A DNA stretch of 32,244 bases from an uncultured Lachnospiraceae bacterium (GTDB lineage: Bacteria; Bacillota; Clostridia; Lachnospirales; Lachnospiraceae): assembly GCA_947367855.1 (NCBI GenBank), contig CANBFE010000037.1, positions 1-32,244 on the forward strand. Reading direction: 5' to 3'. Under the pieces are notes generated by a model. That model saw only the letters and a list, made by a program, of their open reading frames with translations, was not told the origin of the DNA and made no database searches. How positions within the stretch are numbered: the stretch's first letter is position 1; each line of letters starts with the position of its first letter. Below, piece after piece: positions 1 through 9,003 of this stretch. Both the position numbers and the translations under genes were made by a program.

Positions 1-132
1 CTTCTGCTCTTCCTTCTGCTCTTCCTTCTGCTCTTCCTTCTGCTCTTCCTTCTGCTCTTCCTTCTGCTCTTCCTTCTTCCATTCCTTTTGCTCTTCCTTC
101 TTCCATTCCTTTTGCTCTTCCCTCTGCCATTC
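1..132 (-). repeat. 12-bp tandem repeat inside the nuclease-like gene
   Basis: Six exact copies of the 12-mer CTTCTGCTCTTC fill 1-72, followed by degenerate copies to about 132 that alternate with a CTTCTTCCATTC variant. The unit length is a multiple of three. Read on the minus strand in the gene frame it gives Gly-Arg-Ala-Glu, so copy-number change would lengthen or shorten the tail without a frameshift. The array probably continues beyond the left edge. Confidence 0.9.
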
Positions 133-907
133 CTCGTTCCCGGCCTTCCTCCAGTCCCCTGGCCAGCATCTCAGCCATCTCCTCGGCAATCTCATCTTTC
201 ATCAGTTCTCTCAACGCTTCGCACATACCAATATCCCTCCTGATTTCCTCATACAGCTCTCGATTAACGGCAATGCTGACCTGTAAAACCGCATCCGCAT
301 TCAGTCTGTCTCCCTGCTCTCTCAGCCAGGCAGTCTTCGCCAGAAATGCTCTCACATCCTCCTCCCTGGCATCCCTGGAAAGAATCCGCAGTCCGCTGTG
401 GGCCTCTCTGGTCAGACGCCCGGTCACCACGATCTGCGTATCAAAGAGCACATTGCCATGAATATAGTAAATTCCCGGAAAACGTTCCTCCACTTCCAAT
501 CCGGCCTTTTTCAATGTACCAAATAATTCCCTGGGATAGCTTTCGCGAAAAATCGATACGGTCAGCTCTTCCGCCGGAATCTCATTCACCCTCTGTCCCT
601 GTCCCTTATACAGACATGCATAACCGACTGTCTTGTAATAATCATCTATGGAGAGTCCGTCTTCCGGACTTTTATACTCTACCACATTATATTTTTTGAA
701 AATCCGCCCTATTTCATTCTCTATGCGGACATCCGCCAATTTTTTGATAATCAGCAGATCCATTCTGAGCGGTTCCCTGCTCAGATTATATTCCCTTTGA
801 AATTCAAGCACATCCTTATTCGAAATCAATTCAAGCTCCGCTGCACTGTAAAATCCCGGATGCCACTTTACTGATGCCTCTTCATAATTGTCCCCCAAAG
901 GTACCAC
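1..907 (-). CDS. PD-(D/E)XK nuclease-like protein with GRAE repeat tail (3' end outside window)
   Basis: The reading frame is open from a GTG at 905-907 to the window edge, about 302 codons with no stop. The N-terminal half carries a nuclease-like core: an acidic residue in RMDLLII about 40 residues in, then an E-x-K in VVEYKSPED, which together fit the PD-(D/E)XK fold. Many Lachnospiraceae proteins of this shape are annotated as hypothetical or Rpn/transposase-like; a catalytic role is not shown. The C-terminal part is charged and ends in repeated Gly-Arg-Ala-Glu units. The GTG was chosen because it lies about 50 bases after a good promoter and follows G-rich Shine-Dalgarno-like sequence; an in-frame TTG at 896-898 is the alternative. 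A TAG stop just upstream in the same frame limits the start. The true C-terminus is unseen. Confidence 0.7.
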   Translation of the reverse strand, partial: MVPLGDNYEEASVKWHPGFYSAAELELISNKDVLEFQREYNLSREPLRMDLLIIKKLADVRIENEIGRIFKKYNVVEYKSPEDGLSIDDYYKTVGYACLYKGQGQRVNEIPAEELTVSIFRESYPRELFGTLKKAGLEVEERFPGIYYIHGNVLFDTQIVVTGRLTREAHSGLRILSRDAREEDVRAFLAKTAWLREQGDRLNADAVLQVSIAVNRELYEEIRRDIGMCEALRELMKDEIAEEMAEMLARGLEEGRERGMAEGRAKGMEEGRAKGMEEGRAEGRAEGRAEGRAEGRAEGRAE

Positions 908-962
908 CCCTTTCCCGAAAACCCCTCCCCGGAGAATTTTCCAACTTTCTCTTCTCTCTATC

Positions 963-991
963 AGTATATGCTAAATTTCGCAGAATGACAA
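963..991 (-). promoter_or_regulatory. Sigma-A promoter for the nuclease-like gene
   Basis: On the minus strand there is a -35 TTGTCA (986-991) and a -10 TATACT (963-968) separated by 17 bases. It lies about 56 bases before the chosen GTG start at 907, with no other gene between. Confidence 0.6.
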
Positions 992-1088
992 GCACCTGTT
1001 TTCATCCACGGCAAAGCCAACGGGTGCGCCGCCTGGACGGCATATTTCCAGGTACGGGGAGCCGCCCTTTGTGCACGGGCCTGCATAT

Positions 1089-1122
1089 AAAAACCCCCGG
1101 AAGCAGCTCATGTCTTCCGGGG
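1089..1122 (-). terminator. Rho-independent terminator after the phospho-sugar mutase gene
   Basis: The 9-bp perfect stem CCCCGGAAG / CTTCCGGGG (1095-1103 with 1114-1122) has a 10-base loop. On the minus strand it is followed by one G and a run of five T (1089-1093). It starts 17 bases past the stop codon of the mutase gene, so it ends that transcript. Confidence 0.85.
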
Positions 1123-1138
1123 ATTCCTGATTTCATTA

Positions 1139-2860
1139 TTACAACACAGCCTTCAGGTCTTCTGTCAGTTTCTCCAGCTTTGCGGCTGCGTCATCAAGAC
1201 TGGTTCCCTTTACGCCCATGTAGAACTTAATCTTGGGCTCTGTGCCGGAAGGACGGGCACAGCACCACGCATCGTCGGGAAGTTCGAAATAAAGCACATT
1301 TGACTTCGGCAGACCGGTTTTCCCTTCTTCTCCGGTAGTCATGTCCACACAGCGGTCCGTCTGGTAATCCCTGAACTTCAGCACCTGATGATCGCCGAAG
1401 GACTTGGGCGGATTCTGACGGAGCTTATCCATGATCTCCGCGATCTGTCTGGAGCCGTCAATGCCCTTCAGGGTAATGGTGTACTGGGACTCCTTATAAT
1501 AACCGTATTTCTCATAGGTATCCAGCATCATATCCCACAGTGTCTTGCCATGCTTCTTGCAGTAGGCTGCCACTTCACAGAGACACATCACTGCCACAAT
1601 GGCATCCTTGTCTCTGGCATGGGTTCCTGCCAGACAGCCGTAGCTCTCCTCCAGGCCGAACACGTAATTGTTGCTGCCGCTTCTCTCAAAAAGCTTGATC
1701 TGTTCGCCGATGAATTTGAATCCTGTCAGCACCTCAATGAGCTTCACGCCATAGGCCCGGGTGATGGGTCCCGTCATATTGGTGGTAACGATAGTGGTTA
1801 CAAGCGCCGGATTCTCAGGCATGGTATTTGTGGCGGTTCTCTCTCTCAGAATATATTCCGCAATCAGCATGCCGGACATATTCCCGGTAAAGGACACGTA
1901 TTCCCCGGTCTTGGAATCCCTGGCATAAACCCCCAGACGGTCCGCATCGGGATCCGTGGCCAGAACGATATCCGCCTCCTTCTCCTTAGCCAGACGCAGG
2001 GCATAGGTGAAGGCCTTGGGATCTTCCGGATTGGGATAGTCCAGTGTGGTAAAGTTGGGATCCGGATTCTCCTGCTCCGGAACCACATACACATGCTTGA
2101 AGCCAAGCTCGGACAGAATCCGCCTTGCGGGAACATTTCCCGTACCGCAGAGAGGTGTGTATACAATCTTGATATCATCCGCCACTTCCGCAATGACTTC
2201 CGGATGGATGATCTGCTTCTTCAGCTCTGCCATATAGGCATCATCGATCTCCTTACCGATGACCTGGTACAATCCCTTTTCCATTGCTTCGGCCTTATCC
2301 ATGGTCTTCACGGTATGATAATCCTTAATCGCCTGAACTTCCTCGATAATCTGCTTATCATAGGGAGCGGTTACCTGAGCGCCGTCCTCCCAGTATACCT
2401 TGTAGCCATTGTACTCCGGAGGATTGTGGCTTGCGGTAACCACGATGCCCGCCGTACAGCCCAATGTGCGCAGGGCAAAGGAAAGCTCCGGGGTAGGGCG
2501 AAGTGCATCAAACACATATGCCTTAATGCCGTTGGCAGCCAGGCACAGCGCAGCTACATCCGCAAACTCAGGAGACATTCTCCTGGAATCATAGGCAATG
2601 GCAACACCCTTGTCCTGGGTTCCGTTCTTCAGGATAAAGTTGGCCAGGCCCTGGGTAGCCTTCCGGACCGTGTATATGTTCATGCGGTTGGTTCCCGCGC
2701 CGATGACACCCCTCAGGCCTCCGGTGCCGAATTCCAGCTCTTTGTAGAATCTCTCCTCGATCTCCCCCTTGTCCTCCTTGATGGCCAGAAGCTCATCCTT
2801 TGTGTTCTGGTCGAAATAGTCATCCTCCAGCCAGAACTTGAACTCATCCATAAAACTCAT
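1139..2860 (-). CDS. Phospho-sugar mutase (phosphoglucomutase/phosphomannomutase family)
   Basis: A 573-residue alpha-D-phosphohexomutase that interconverts hexose 1-phosphate and 6-phosphate, supplying glucose-1-phosphate (the RfbA substrate) or mannose-1-phosphate in the cytosol. All four family sites are visible: the phosphoserine loop TASHNP with Ser144, the Mg-binding loop DPDADR at 303-308, the sugar-binding GLEESYG and the C-terminal phosphate-binding RPSGTEPK. Length is normal for the long clostridial/PgcA-type branch. The ATG follows an AGAGGAG ribosome site. A strong terminator lies just after the stop and a weak promoter candidate lies upstream at 3069-3097, so it may be monocistronic. 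Substrate choice (glucose or mannose) cannot be settled from the sequence, so no symbol is given. Confidence 0.93.
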   Translation of the reverse strand: MSFMDEFKFWLEDDYFDQNTKDELLAIKEDKGEIEERFYKELEFGTGGLRGVIGAGTNRMNIYTVRKATQGLANFILKNGTQDKGVAIAYDSRRMSPEFADVAALCLAANGIKAYVFDALRPTPELSFALRTLGCTAGIVVTASHNPPEYNGYKVYWEDGAQVTAPYDKQIIEEVQAIKDYHTVKTMDKAEAMEKGLYQVIGKEIDDAYMAELKKQIIHPEVIAEVADDIKIVYTPLCGTGNVPARRILSELGFKHVYVVPEQENPDPNFTTLDYPNPEDPKAFTYALRLAKEKEADIVLATDPDADRLGVYARDSKTGEYVSFTGNMSGMLIAEYILRERTATNTMPENPALVTTIVTTNMTGPITRAYGVKLIEVLTGFKFIGEQIKLFERSGSNNYVFGLEESYGCLAGTHARDKDAIVAVMCLCEVAAYCKKHGKTLWDMMLDTYEKYGYYKESQYTITLKGIDGSRQIAEIMDKLRQNPPKSFGDHQVLKFRDYQTDRCVDMTTGEEGKTGLPKSNVLYFELPDDAWCCARPSGTEPKIKFYMGVKGTSLDDAAAKLEKLTEDLKAVL

Positions 2861-3068
2861 ATCGCTTCTCCTCTTTTCTGCGCGGACTTTGATTTAAAAG
2901 CATTTCCCATACCCCATCACGCCGCCATATCCGGCTCTCCCTTCACGGCCTGCCGTACCTGCTTCCCTGCAGTCCGTCTCCACTGCTGTACACTGCATAC
3001 CGCCCAGGGCTTTATGTGTCATCTGCGCATTCGCAACCCGCGCCTGTCGGAATACGCTGCTTTTCCTT

Positions 3069-3097
3069 ATTTTACCATATGCACCCGAATTATTCCA
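3069..3097 (-). promoter_or_regulatory. Possible extended -10 promoter for the mutase gene
   Basis: A -10 TAAAAT (3069-3074) preceded by TGG makes an extended -10, and a poor -35 TGGAAT (3092-3097) lies 17 bases upstream. It begins directly after the stop codon of the kinase gene. The remainder of the 237-base gap to the mutase start shows no open frame or hairpin that I can support. Confidence 0.35.
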
Positions 3098-6000
3098 CTA
3101 TAATTTCACATTCTCCTGCCCTTGCTCCGCCATGGCAGAACATGGCTTCAGCCACCGGCTCATCACTGCGATCAGCTGAGGCACATCCAGGGGTTTTGTC
3201 ATATGCTCATTCATTCCTGCCCCCCGGCTTGCATTGATATCCTCCGCAAAGGAATTAGCGGACAGGGCCACAATGGGAATGGACAGCGCATCGCTTTTGG
3301 GCAGCTTCCTGATGGCCCGTGTGGCCTCGTAACCGTTCATCACAGGCATCTGGATGTCCATAAAGATCATATCAAAATAGCCCTCCGGCATGGTACCGAA
3401 ACGATTCAGCCCCTCCCTGCCGTCTGCAGCGCACTCCACTGCAGCCCCCGTGGCTCCTATAATCTCCATGGCAATCTCCTGATTGATGACATTGTCCTCC
3501 ACCAGAAGCACGCGAAATCCCCTGAACGGTTCGTCGGAAGAACAGTCCTCCTCCACAGGACGCCCGTCGCTCTCCTCATTTTCGGGATTCTGCAGTTTCA
3601 ACAGCAGAGTTACCGTGACTTTCGTCCCCCTGCCCTGAACGCTTTCCACTCCGATGCTTCCGCCCATCATGCGCACAAAATTCTGGGCAATAGTCATTCC
3701 CAGCCCGGTTCCCTCCACCTTGCTGACCCGGGAATCCTCCTCCCGGCTGAAAGGCTCAAAAATATGGGCCACAAAATCCTCTTTCATACCTATGCCATTG
3801 TCCGTGAAAACAAAATCGTAGGAACAGCATCCGTATTTTTTCGCTTCCCTCTCCGTAACCATCATCTCCAGATTTCCACCGGAGGGCGTGAATTTCACGG
3901 AATTTCCCAGTATATTAAAAAATACCTGCTGCAGACGGTTCCAGTCCCCGGTGACTTCTTCATGCACCACCTGCATGGGATGTACCTTAAGGCTCAGCCC
4001 CTTCTGCTCCACACTGGGCATCACCGCTTCCGACACACTCATCACCAGGTCGGACAGCCGGAAAGAATCCGACACCAGATCCACATTTCCGGACTCAATG
4101 TCATTCATATCCAGTATCTCATTTACCAGTCCAAGCAGATTTGCGCTGGAAGTCATGATCTTCCTCAGACAGTCCTGTACCCTGGCCCGGTCATCCATAT
4201 GTTCCGACGCGATCTGGGTCATGCCAATGATGCCGTTCATGGGAGTTCTGATATCATGACTCATGCGGGACAGGAACTCGCTCTTGGATGCGTTGGCCTG
4301 ATTCGCCGCCTCGCATGCCGCCTGAAGCGCCCGCTGTTCCCGCATCTCCTTCCGCTTGCTCTCCGTTACATCCTGGGCCGCATAGACAATAACCTTGGCC
4401 TTTCCCTCTCCGTCAGCCTGGGCCATTACAGCCGTGGCGCGAATCCACCCGTCCTGGCCAGCTCCTGTATGTTCCGGGTGCTTCCGGTAGGCAAACGTGA
4501 CAAATGGCTGGTCCGGCCCCAGAACCTGGCTCAGATTCCTGGCGCTCATGGTATACAGGTAATCTGCCCTGTCCTCAGGATGGACAAAGGTTTCCGCATA
4601 GGTCCTGAGAGCCGTCACATAATCGGTCTCTTTTCCCAAAACCTTTTCCACATCCCCCAGCTGGGTCACGCTCCGGAATTTACCCCTCTCCAGATCAGCA
4701 TAATAAGTGGCAAAAAACATACTGCTGAGGCTGCCGATGATATTGGCCTGCTCCTGCGCCTTTTTCTGCCTTGCTTCCTCCTGAAGCTTCTCTTTTGTAA
4801 TATCCCGCCCCAGAATGTTGATCAGCACCTGCTCCCCCCTGCGGATGTAGGTCACATGCTGCTCCAACCACTGCACGGAAGGCTTGTTCAGGCGGTACTG
4901 ACAGATCTCCTCCGCATAGTCCTGGATATTCCGGGCCTTTTCCCGCAGATGTTCCGGCTCCATTACCTTCCTGAAGACATCCACATCCTCCGGATAAACC
5001 GCATCCTGCACTGCCTTCTGGTAATAATGTGTATACCTCCCGCTTACGGCATGCTGCGTCTCCGTGTTTTCACTGAGCCAGAACCGCTCGCACCTGTCGC
5101 TTTCCAGATAAACCGTTGTCATCACGCCAAAACGCGACTTCAATATGGCGGCCATCTGCAGATCCCTCTGGGATAAGGTCTGTTCCTGCCGCACACGCTT
5201 ATCCACATCCTGAAGGGCCAGAACCGCATGCCCCCTGGTCCCCTGGTTTCTGCCGAAATAAGCGATTACAGCCACATACCGGTAATCCTCCCCGTTTTTC
5301 CAACGGCAGAGCATATCCGTTTTCTGCAGGCCTTCATCCCTTGCCTGGCGCAGCCCCTCAATGGAAAACTTCTCACAAAATTTCTCCCGGTTCTCGGAAT
5401 GAATCTGTCTGACCAGCCTGGAGGACAGTACCACGTCCCACATCAGCGTCTGGGATATCCATCCCTCCTGGCTGTACCCGGCCTCCCTGATCAGACTGAC
5501 CTTTCCGTCATTTAAATCTATGGCATACACGCCGAAATTCTGTTCTCCCAGGGTACGGGTAACCTCCTGAAGCCGGACGCTGGACTCATCCAGCTCCAGA
5601 CTCTCCTTCAGCATATCCTGTACGTCCTTCATATACAGAATAATGATCTGCTCCTTATCCGTATATCCGGAATCCGGAACCACCTCCATCAGGTTCCAGC
5701 GAAAGCCGTCCGGAGAACGACGTCTGTAACTGCAGAACAGCATCTTCCGGCCCGTATACAGGGCGCCCTTTAGATAGTCCGGATGTGTAAAGCTCAGAAA
5801 ACGATCCATATCATCCGGGTGAATGATGCTGTTCTTTGTAAAATTCTCCAGCCACTGGGTAAAAGTATACTCATTTTCCACAGGCCAGTCTTCTGCTGCA
5901 GGCTTTACAATCTCATAGCTGTTCCTGGTCAGGTTAACCCGCAGAATTTTCCGGTAAACAGGCCCCACCTCATCCATATGGGGTGTCATAGTCACCAGAA

Positions 6001-6295
6001 AGGCCGGAATCTCATTCTCCCATGTAATCCGCTTCGCAACGAGGTCAACTGCCTTGCCCACAGGACTGTTATAGCTCACCGCCCTGTTCTCCTCCCTGTC
6101 GCCCATGGTCAGAAGGGGACAGTTTGTACAGGAATGAACCCATAAGCCGTCACAAGTCATCCCCCTGCGCACCCCGGGCTCCATTTCCTGTATACGGCGG
6201 TTAAAGTAAAGGATCTCGTGGTTATCCTCCCGCACCACGTAAATCCCCGTCTCTGGTATGGTATCTAAAATCTTCTCGTAATTTTTGATATCCAT
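3098..6295 (-). CDS. PAS-containing hybrid sensor histidine kinase with receiver domain
   Basis: A 1065-residue hybrid kinase. Residues 1 to about 640 form several PAS-like segments joined by short helical linkers; the first contains a CTNC cysteine pair. No membrane segment is apparent, so sensing should be cytosolic. The HisKA domain has His680 in SHDIRTPMNG. The ATPase domain has its N box near 794-798, DNGIGM and GTGLGM. A C-terminal receiver domain has the phospho-acceptor Asp980 in FMDIQMP. There is no DNA-binding output domain, no HPt domain and no separate response regulator gene nearby, so the phosphorelay partner is elsewhere. The start is supported by an AGGGGTG ribosome site and a good promoter at 6337-6365. 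The signal is unknown. Confidence 0.93.
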   Translation of the reverse strand: MDIKNYEKILDTIPETGIYVVREDNHEILYFNRRIQEMEPGVRRGMTCDGLWVHSCTNCPLLTMGDREENRAVSYNSPVGKAVDLVAKRITWENEIPAFLVTMTPHMDEVGPVYRKILRVNLTRNSYEIVKPAAEDWPVENEYTFTQWLENFTKNSIIHPDDMDRFLSFTHPDYLKGALYTGRKMLFCSYRRRSPDGFRWNLMEVVPDSGYTDKEQIIILYMKDVQDMLKESLELDESSVRLQEVTRTLGEQNFGVYAIDLNDGKVSLIREAGYSQEGWISQTLMWDVVLSSRLVRQIHSENREKFCEKFSIEGLRQARDEGLQKTDMLCRWKNGEDYRYVAVIAYFGRNQGTRGHAVLALQDVDKRVRQEQTLSQRDLQMAAILKSRFGVMTTVYLESDRCERFWLSENTETQHAVSGRYTHYYQKAVQDAVYPEDVDVFRKVMEPEHLREKARNIQDYAEEICQYRLNKPSVQWLEQHVTYIRRGEQVLINILGRDITKEKLQEEARQKKAQEQANIIGSLSSMFFATYYADLERGKFRSVTQLGDVEKVLGKETDYVTALRTYAETFVHPEDRADYLYTMSARNLSQVLGPDQPFVTFAYRKHPEHTGAGQDGWIRATAVMAQADGEGKAKVIVYAAQDVTESKRKEMREQRALQAACEAANQANASKSEFLSRMSHDIRTPMNGIIGMTQIASEHMDDRARVQDCLRKIMTSSANLLGLVNEILDMNDIESGNVDLVSDSFRLSDLVMSVSEAVMPSVEQKGLSLKVHPMQVVHEEVTGDWNRLQQVFFNILGNSVKFTPSGGNLEMMVTEREAKKYGCCSYDFVFTDNGIGMKEDFVAHIFEPFSREEDSRVSKVEGTGLGMTIAQNFVRMMGGSIGVESVQGRGTKVTVTLLLKLQNPENEESDGRPVEEDCSSDEPFRGFRVLLVEDNVINQEIAMEIIGATGAAVECAADGREGLNRFGTMPEGYFDMIFMDIQMPVMNGYEATRAIRKLPKSDALSIPIVALSANSFAEDINASRGAGMNEHMTKPLDVPQLIAVMSRWLKPCSAMAEQGQENVKL

Positions 6296-6336
6296 GCAAG
6301 TTCACCCCTGTTTCGATTCTTCTGCAATCCTTTCTT

Positions 6337-6365
6337 ATTGTATCATGGAATGGTGCAATAAGCAA
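6337..6365 (-). promoter_or_regulatory. Sigma-A promoter for the hybrid kinase gene
   Basis: A -35 TTGCTT (6360-6365) and a -10 TACAAT (6337-6342) are 17 bases apart on the minus strand, about 42 bases before the kinase start. It sits between the last gene of the polysaccharide operon and the kinase. I found no terminator in this gap, so read-through from the operon is possible. Confidence 0.6.
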
Positions 6366-6407
6366 GTTTTGCAAACGCTTCCTTCCCCTGCTTTTATCAA
6401 TCACAAA

Positions 6408-7496
6408 TCAATAATATTTGAAGATTTCCTCCATGGAAATACGCTGTGCCAGCCTGCGCAGCTCCCAAAGCGTATCCGCCCAGTTTTCCCCTGTGACCCT
6501 GTTTTCCCCCACCGCCATACGCTCCAGCATATACTGGTTGATTTCCGGTCTGTAGTGAACCATGTCCATGTAATTGTCCAGGTTGCAGACAATCCAGTCT
6601 TCGTTCTGAAAATAATAAATTTCCACGTTTTCAAAGGGAAGCAGAGCGGACACCGCCCTGTCCAGAATGTAGATCCGCTCTTCCAGCTCTCCGTTGACAT
6701 AGGCGCAGTCCCACCACATCATGGACAGGGGCGGCACCAGAAACCGGAAAACGGTATCGGGATGGGAGGCAGCCTGGTTCCTGAGCAGATCTACATTCTG
6801 GGTGATCACATCCAGTTTTCCGGTGAAATCCACAGGTTCCGGCTCCCCCTCCAGCACAATTCCGCCTCGGTCATAAGCCCTTGTGGCCTGACTGGCGCAG
6901 AACATCTTTCCCCTTGCCCAGTTATATGCCTGTCCCCCGGTATTGATTCCCTCATGGGCATATGCCAGCATGGAGGGGATTTTTTCCAGCAGGATTTCTT
7001 TATTATACAGATATGGCAGGTCATCCAGAATCGTTCCGGTGTGAAGGTACCAGGGCGCAGTCTCCCTGTTCAGGCTCACCTCCAGAGGCGCCGCCAGGGA
7101 GGAAATATCAAGGGACCAGAAAATATTTTTCAGTTTCTGCCTCTCCTGGGCCTGCTCCAGATAGTAAAGCAGATCCGCCACGGAGCCGGATGCCCTGATA
7201 ATCTTCAGCGTGCTGCATCCGTATGCGCAGTCCAGGTAGGAAGAGTCGAAATTCTCCGCAAGGGAAGACCCCACCAGCACGCTGTCATACTGAAAGTTGC
7301 GGATGGTTCCCGGCATCTGGTTATCCCTGTCATTCAGCACTACATCCATGCCGAAAAAAGGAACATGGTATTGATAAAACGGATCAAAAAACCAGACCAG
7401 AAATGCCGCGATCAGAAACTCTGCCGCCACCATGATAAGCAGTCTTTTCAATGCTTCTCTTTTGTCCATTTCGCATACGTTTACGTCTGTGTTCAT
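6408..7496 (-). CDS. SGNH-like membrane-anchored partner of the MBOAT O-acyltransferase
   Basis: A 362-residue protein with one N-terminal membrane segment (about 18-38) and an extracellular domain. It shows the features of AlgJ/AlgX/DltD-like partners of MBOAT transferases: VGSSLAENF with a nucleophile-like Ser near 78 in the GDS-like first block, and a late D-x-x-H (Asp311, His314 in DMVHYRPEIN). These are the expected SGNH catalytic residues. It follows the MBOAT gene by 35 bases on the same strand, as is usual for two-part surface O-acetylation machines. The frame stays open upstream into the MBOAT gene (a start at 7622 would give 404 residues), but the ATG at 7496 leaves a cleaner N-terminus and follows a GGAAGGAT sequence at a rather long distance. 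It is the last gene of the operon. Confidence 0.75.
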   Translation of the reverse strand: MNTDVNVCEMDKREALKRLLIMVAAEFLIAAFLVWFFDPFYQYHVPFFGMDVVLNDRDNQMPGTIRNFQYDSVLVGSSLAENFDSSYLDCAYGCSTLKIIRASGSVADLLYYLEQAQERQKLKNIFWSLDISSLAAPLEVSLNRETAPWYLHTGTILDDLPYLYNKEILLEKIPSMLAYAHEGINTGGQAYNWARGKMFCASQATRAYDRGGIVLEGEPEPVDFTGKLDVITQNVDLLRNQAASHPDTVFRFLVPPLSMMWWDCAYVNGELEERIYILDRAVSALLPFENVEIYYFQNEDWIVCNLDNYMDMVHYRPEINQYMLERMAVGENRVTGENWADTLWELRRLAQRISMEEIFKYY

Positions 7497-7531
7497 CCTG
7501 CAGTCCCGTATCCTTCCTGATGTTTTATCCC

Positions 7532-8989
7532 TCAAAAATTGAAATACAGAAATACACTGACCTGGGACAGGGAAATATAGGACCAGAAAAACAAGGTGCC
7601 CAGAACAAAGGCTCCCCGCCATGTGTGTCCCTTTTTCTCAATCCACTGTTCCGCCTTATCTCCCCGCAGCAGCAGAACGCCGGTCACAGTCAGCAGAAAA
7701 AAGCAGAACAGAAAAAACGGGTTCAGCAGTCCGGGTGCCTTCCTCTCCAAAAGCTTAAGGATGACATAATTCTCCGGAAAAAGCAGGGTGTTGCAGACAC
7801 CCGGAAGCATGCCCCGGTTTCCGGCCGTGAAAAGCTTCTGCCACAAAAGTCCTGCCATCTCCAGGGAATCCGACCAGAATATGGAGAATGAGAGGACAAA
7901 GAAAATTGTGACAGCCAGACGATTCATCCAGTCCTTCCGAAATCTGGCCTTTGGAAACAGGGTCTCAAAGACCACTGCCACGCCATGCATCATCCCCCAC
8001 AGAATAAAAGTCCAGTTGGCTCCATGCCACAGGCCGCTCAGCAGAAATACCACCATCATGTTCAGGCATTGTCTGGCCCGTCCCTTCCGGTTCCCTCCCA
8101 GGGGATAGTAGACATACTGGGTCAGGAATCTTGTCAGCGTCATATGCCATCTGCGCCAGAATTCCCGGACCGAAACTGCCCGGAAGGGAGCGTTAAAGTT
8201 TTCCGGCAGGAAAAAGCCAAACATCCTGCCGATTCCCCTGGCCATGTCGCTGTAGCCGCTGAAATCAAAGTACAGCTCCATGGTAAACCAAACCACCACT
8301 GCCCAGGCAGAAGGGGTGTCCAGCATGGCAATGTTGTAATATTCCGCACTTACAAGCACTGCCAGGGAATCGGCCAGAAGCACCTTTTTGGCCAGTCCCA
8401 GGATGAACAGACTTGCTCCCTCATAGAAACTTTCCGCAGAAAACCGTTTTCGCTCCCGCAGCTGGGGAATCAGTTCCTGGTGCAGCACAATGGGTCCGGC
8501 AATAAGCTGCGGAAAGAAACTGACAAAAAACGCATAATCCAGAACAGGATAGTGCGCTGCGTTTTTCCGGTACCTGTCCACCACAAAGGACAGCTGCTGA
8601 AAGGTAAAAAAGCTGATTCCCAACGGCAGGGCGATCTTTTCTATCCTGATATCCGCATGCAGGAAGAAATTGCAGTTGTCAACAAAGAAGTTAAAATACT
8701 TAAAGTAAAAGAGCAGGGCCAGATTGCCCGCAGTCCCCAGAAACAGCAGGAACTTCTGCATTGCCGCACCGGGGAATTTCTCAAACAGCATGCTGAGAAG
8801 ATAATTTGCCGCCATGCTTGCTGCCAGAATCCACAGGTAGTACACATTATAATACCCATAAAACCAGAACGACATTCCCACCAGGAAAGCTTTTGCATAA
8901 GCCGGATTTCCCAGTTTCTGGAGCATAAACCATCCCAAAAGCGCAAGCGGCAGAAACAGTGTAATAAATATCACAGAATTAAACAGCAT
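7532..8989 (-). CDS. MBOAT family O-acyltransferase (AlgI/DltB-like)
   Basis: A 485-residue polytopic membrane protein of the MBOAT family, which passes acyl groups, usually acetyl, from the cytosol to polysaccharides outside. Family signatures are intact: FWRRWHMTLTRFL with His282, YYPLGGNRKG near 294-303, and LSGLWHGANW with the essential His322. Length matches AlgI-type enzymes. An AGGGAGT ribosome site precedes the ATG, and the gene begins 14 bases after the GT2 gene ends. With the SGNH-like protein downstream it forms a complete O-acetylation pair, presumably acting on the glycan exported by Wzm/Wzt of the same operon. A DltB role (D-alanine on teichoic acid) is less likely because dltA and dltC are absent. 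Confidence 0.92.
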   Translation of the reverse strand: MLFNSVIFITLFLPLALLGWFMLQKLGNPAYAKAFLVGMSFWFYGYYNVYYLWILAASMAANYLLSMLFEKFPGAAMQKFLLFLGTAGNLALLFYFKYFNFFVDNCNFFLHADIRIEKIALPLGISFFTFQQLSFVVDRYRKNAAHYPVLDYAFFVSFFPQLIAGPIVLHQELIPQLRERKRFSAESFYEGASLFILGLAKKVLLADSLAVLVSAEYYNIAMLDTPSAWAVVVWFTMELYFDFSGYSDMARGIGRMFGFFLPENFNAPFRAVSVREFWRRWHMTLTRFLTQYVYYPLGGNRKGRARQCLNMMVVFLLSGLWHGANWTFILWGMMHGVAVVFETLFPKARFRKDWMNRLAVTIFFVLSFSIFWSDSLEMAGLLWQKLFTAGNRGMLPGVCNTLLFPENYVILKLLERKAPGLLNPFFLFCFFLLTVTGVLLLRGDKAEQWIEKKGHTWRGAFVLGTLFFWSYISLSQVSVFLYFNF

Positions 8990-9003
8990 TTTGCACTCCC
9001 TGT

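Noticed and set aside
1..132. CRISPR-like array
   Set aside because: The units are contiguous 12-mers without spacers and are in frame within a coding sequence.
1388..5176. Long plus-strand open frames (1388-3103 and 3122-5176) opposite the mutase and kinase genes
   Set aside because: They mirror the strongly supported minus-strand genes, encode His/Leu/Gly-rich sequence with no family motif, and lack ribosome sites.
7532..8989. DltB of a D-alanylation operon
   Set aside because: dltA and dltC are absent, and the neighbours are polysaccharide export genes; the sequence fits AlgI-type O-acetylation.
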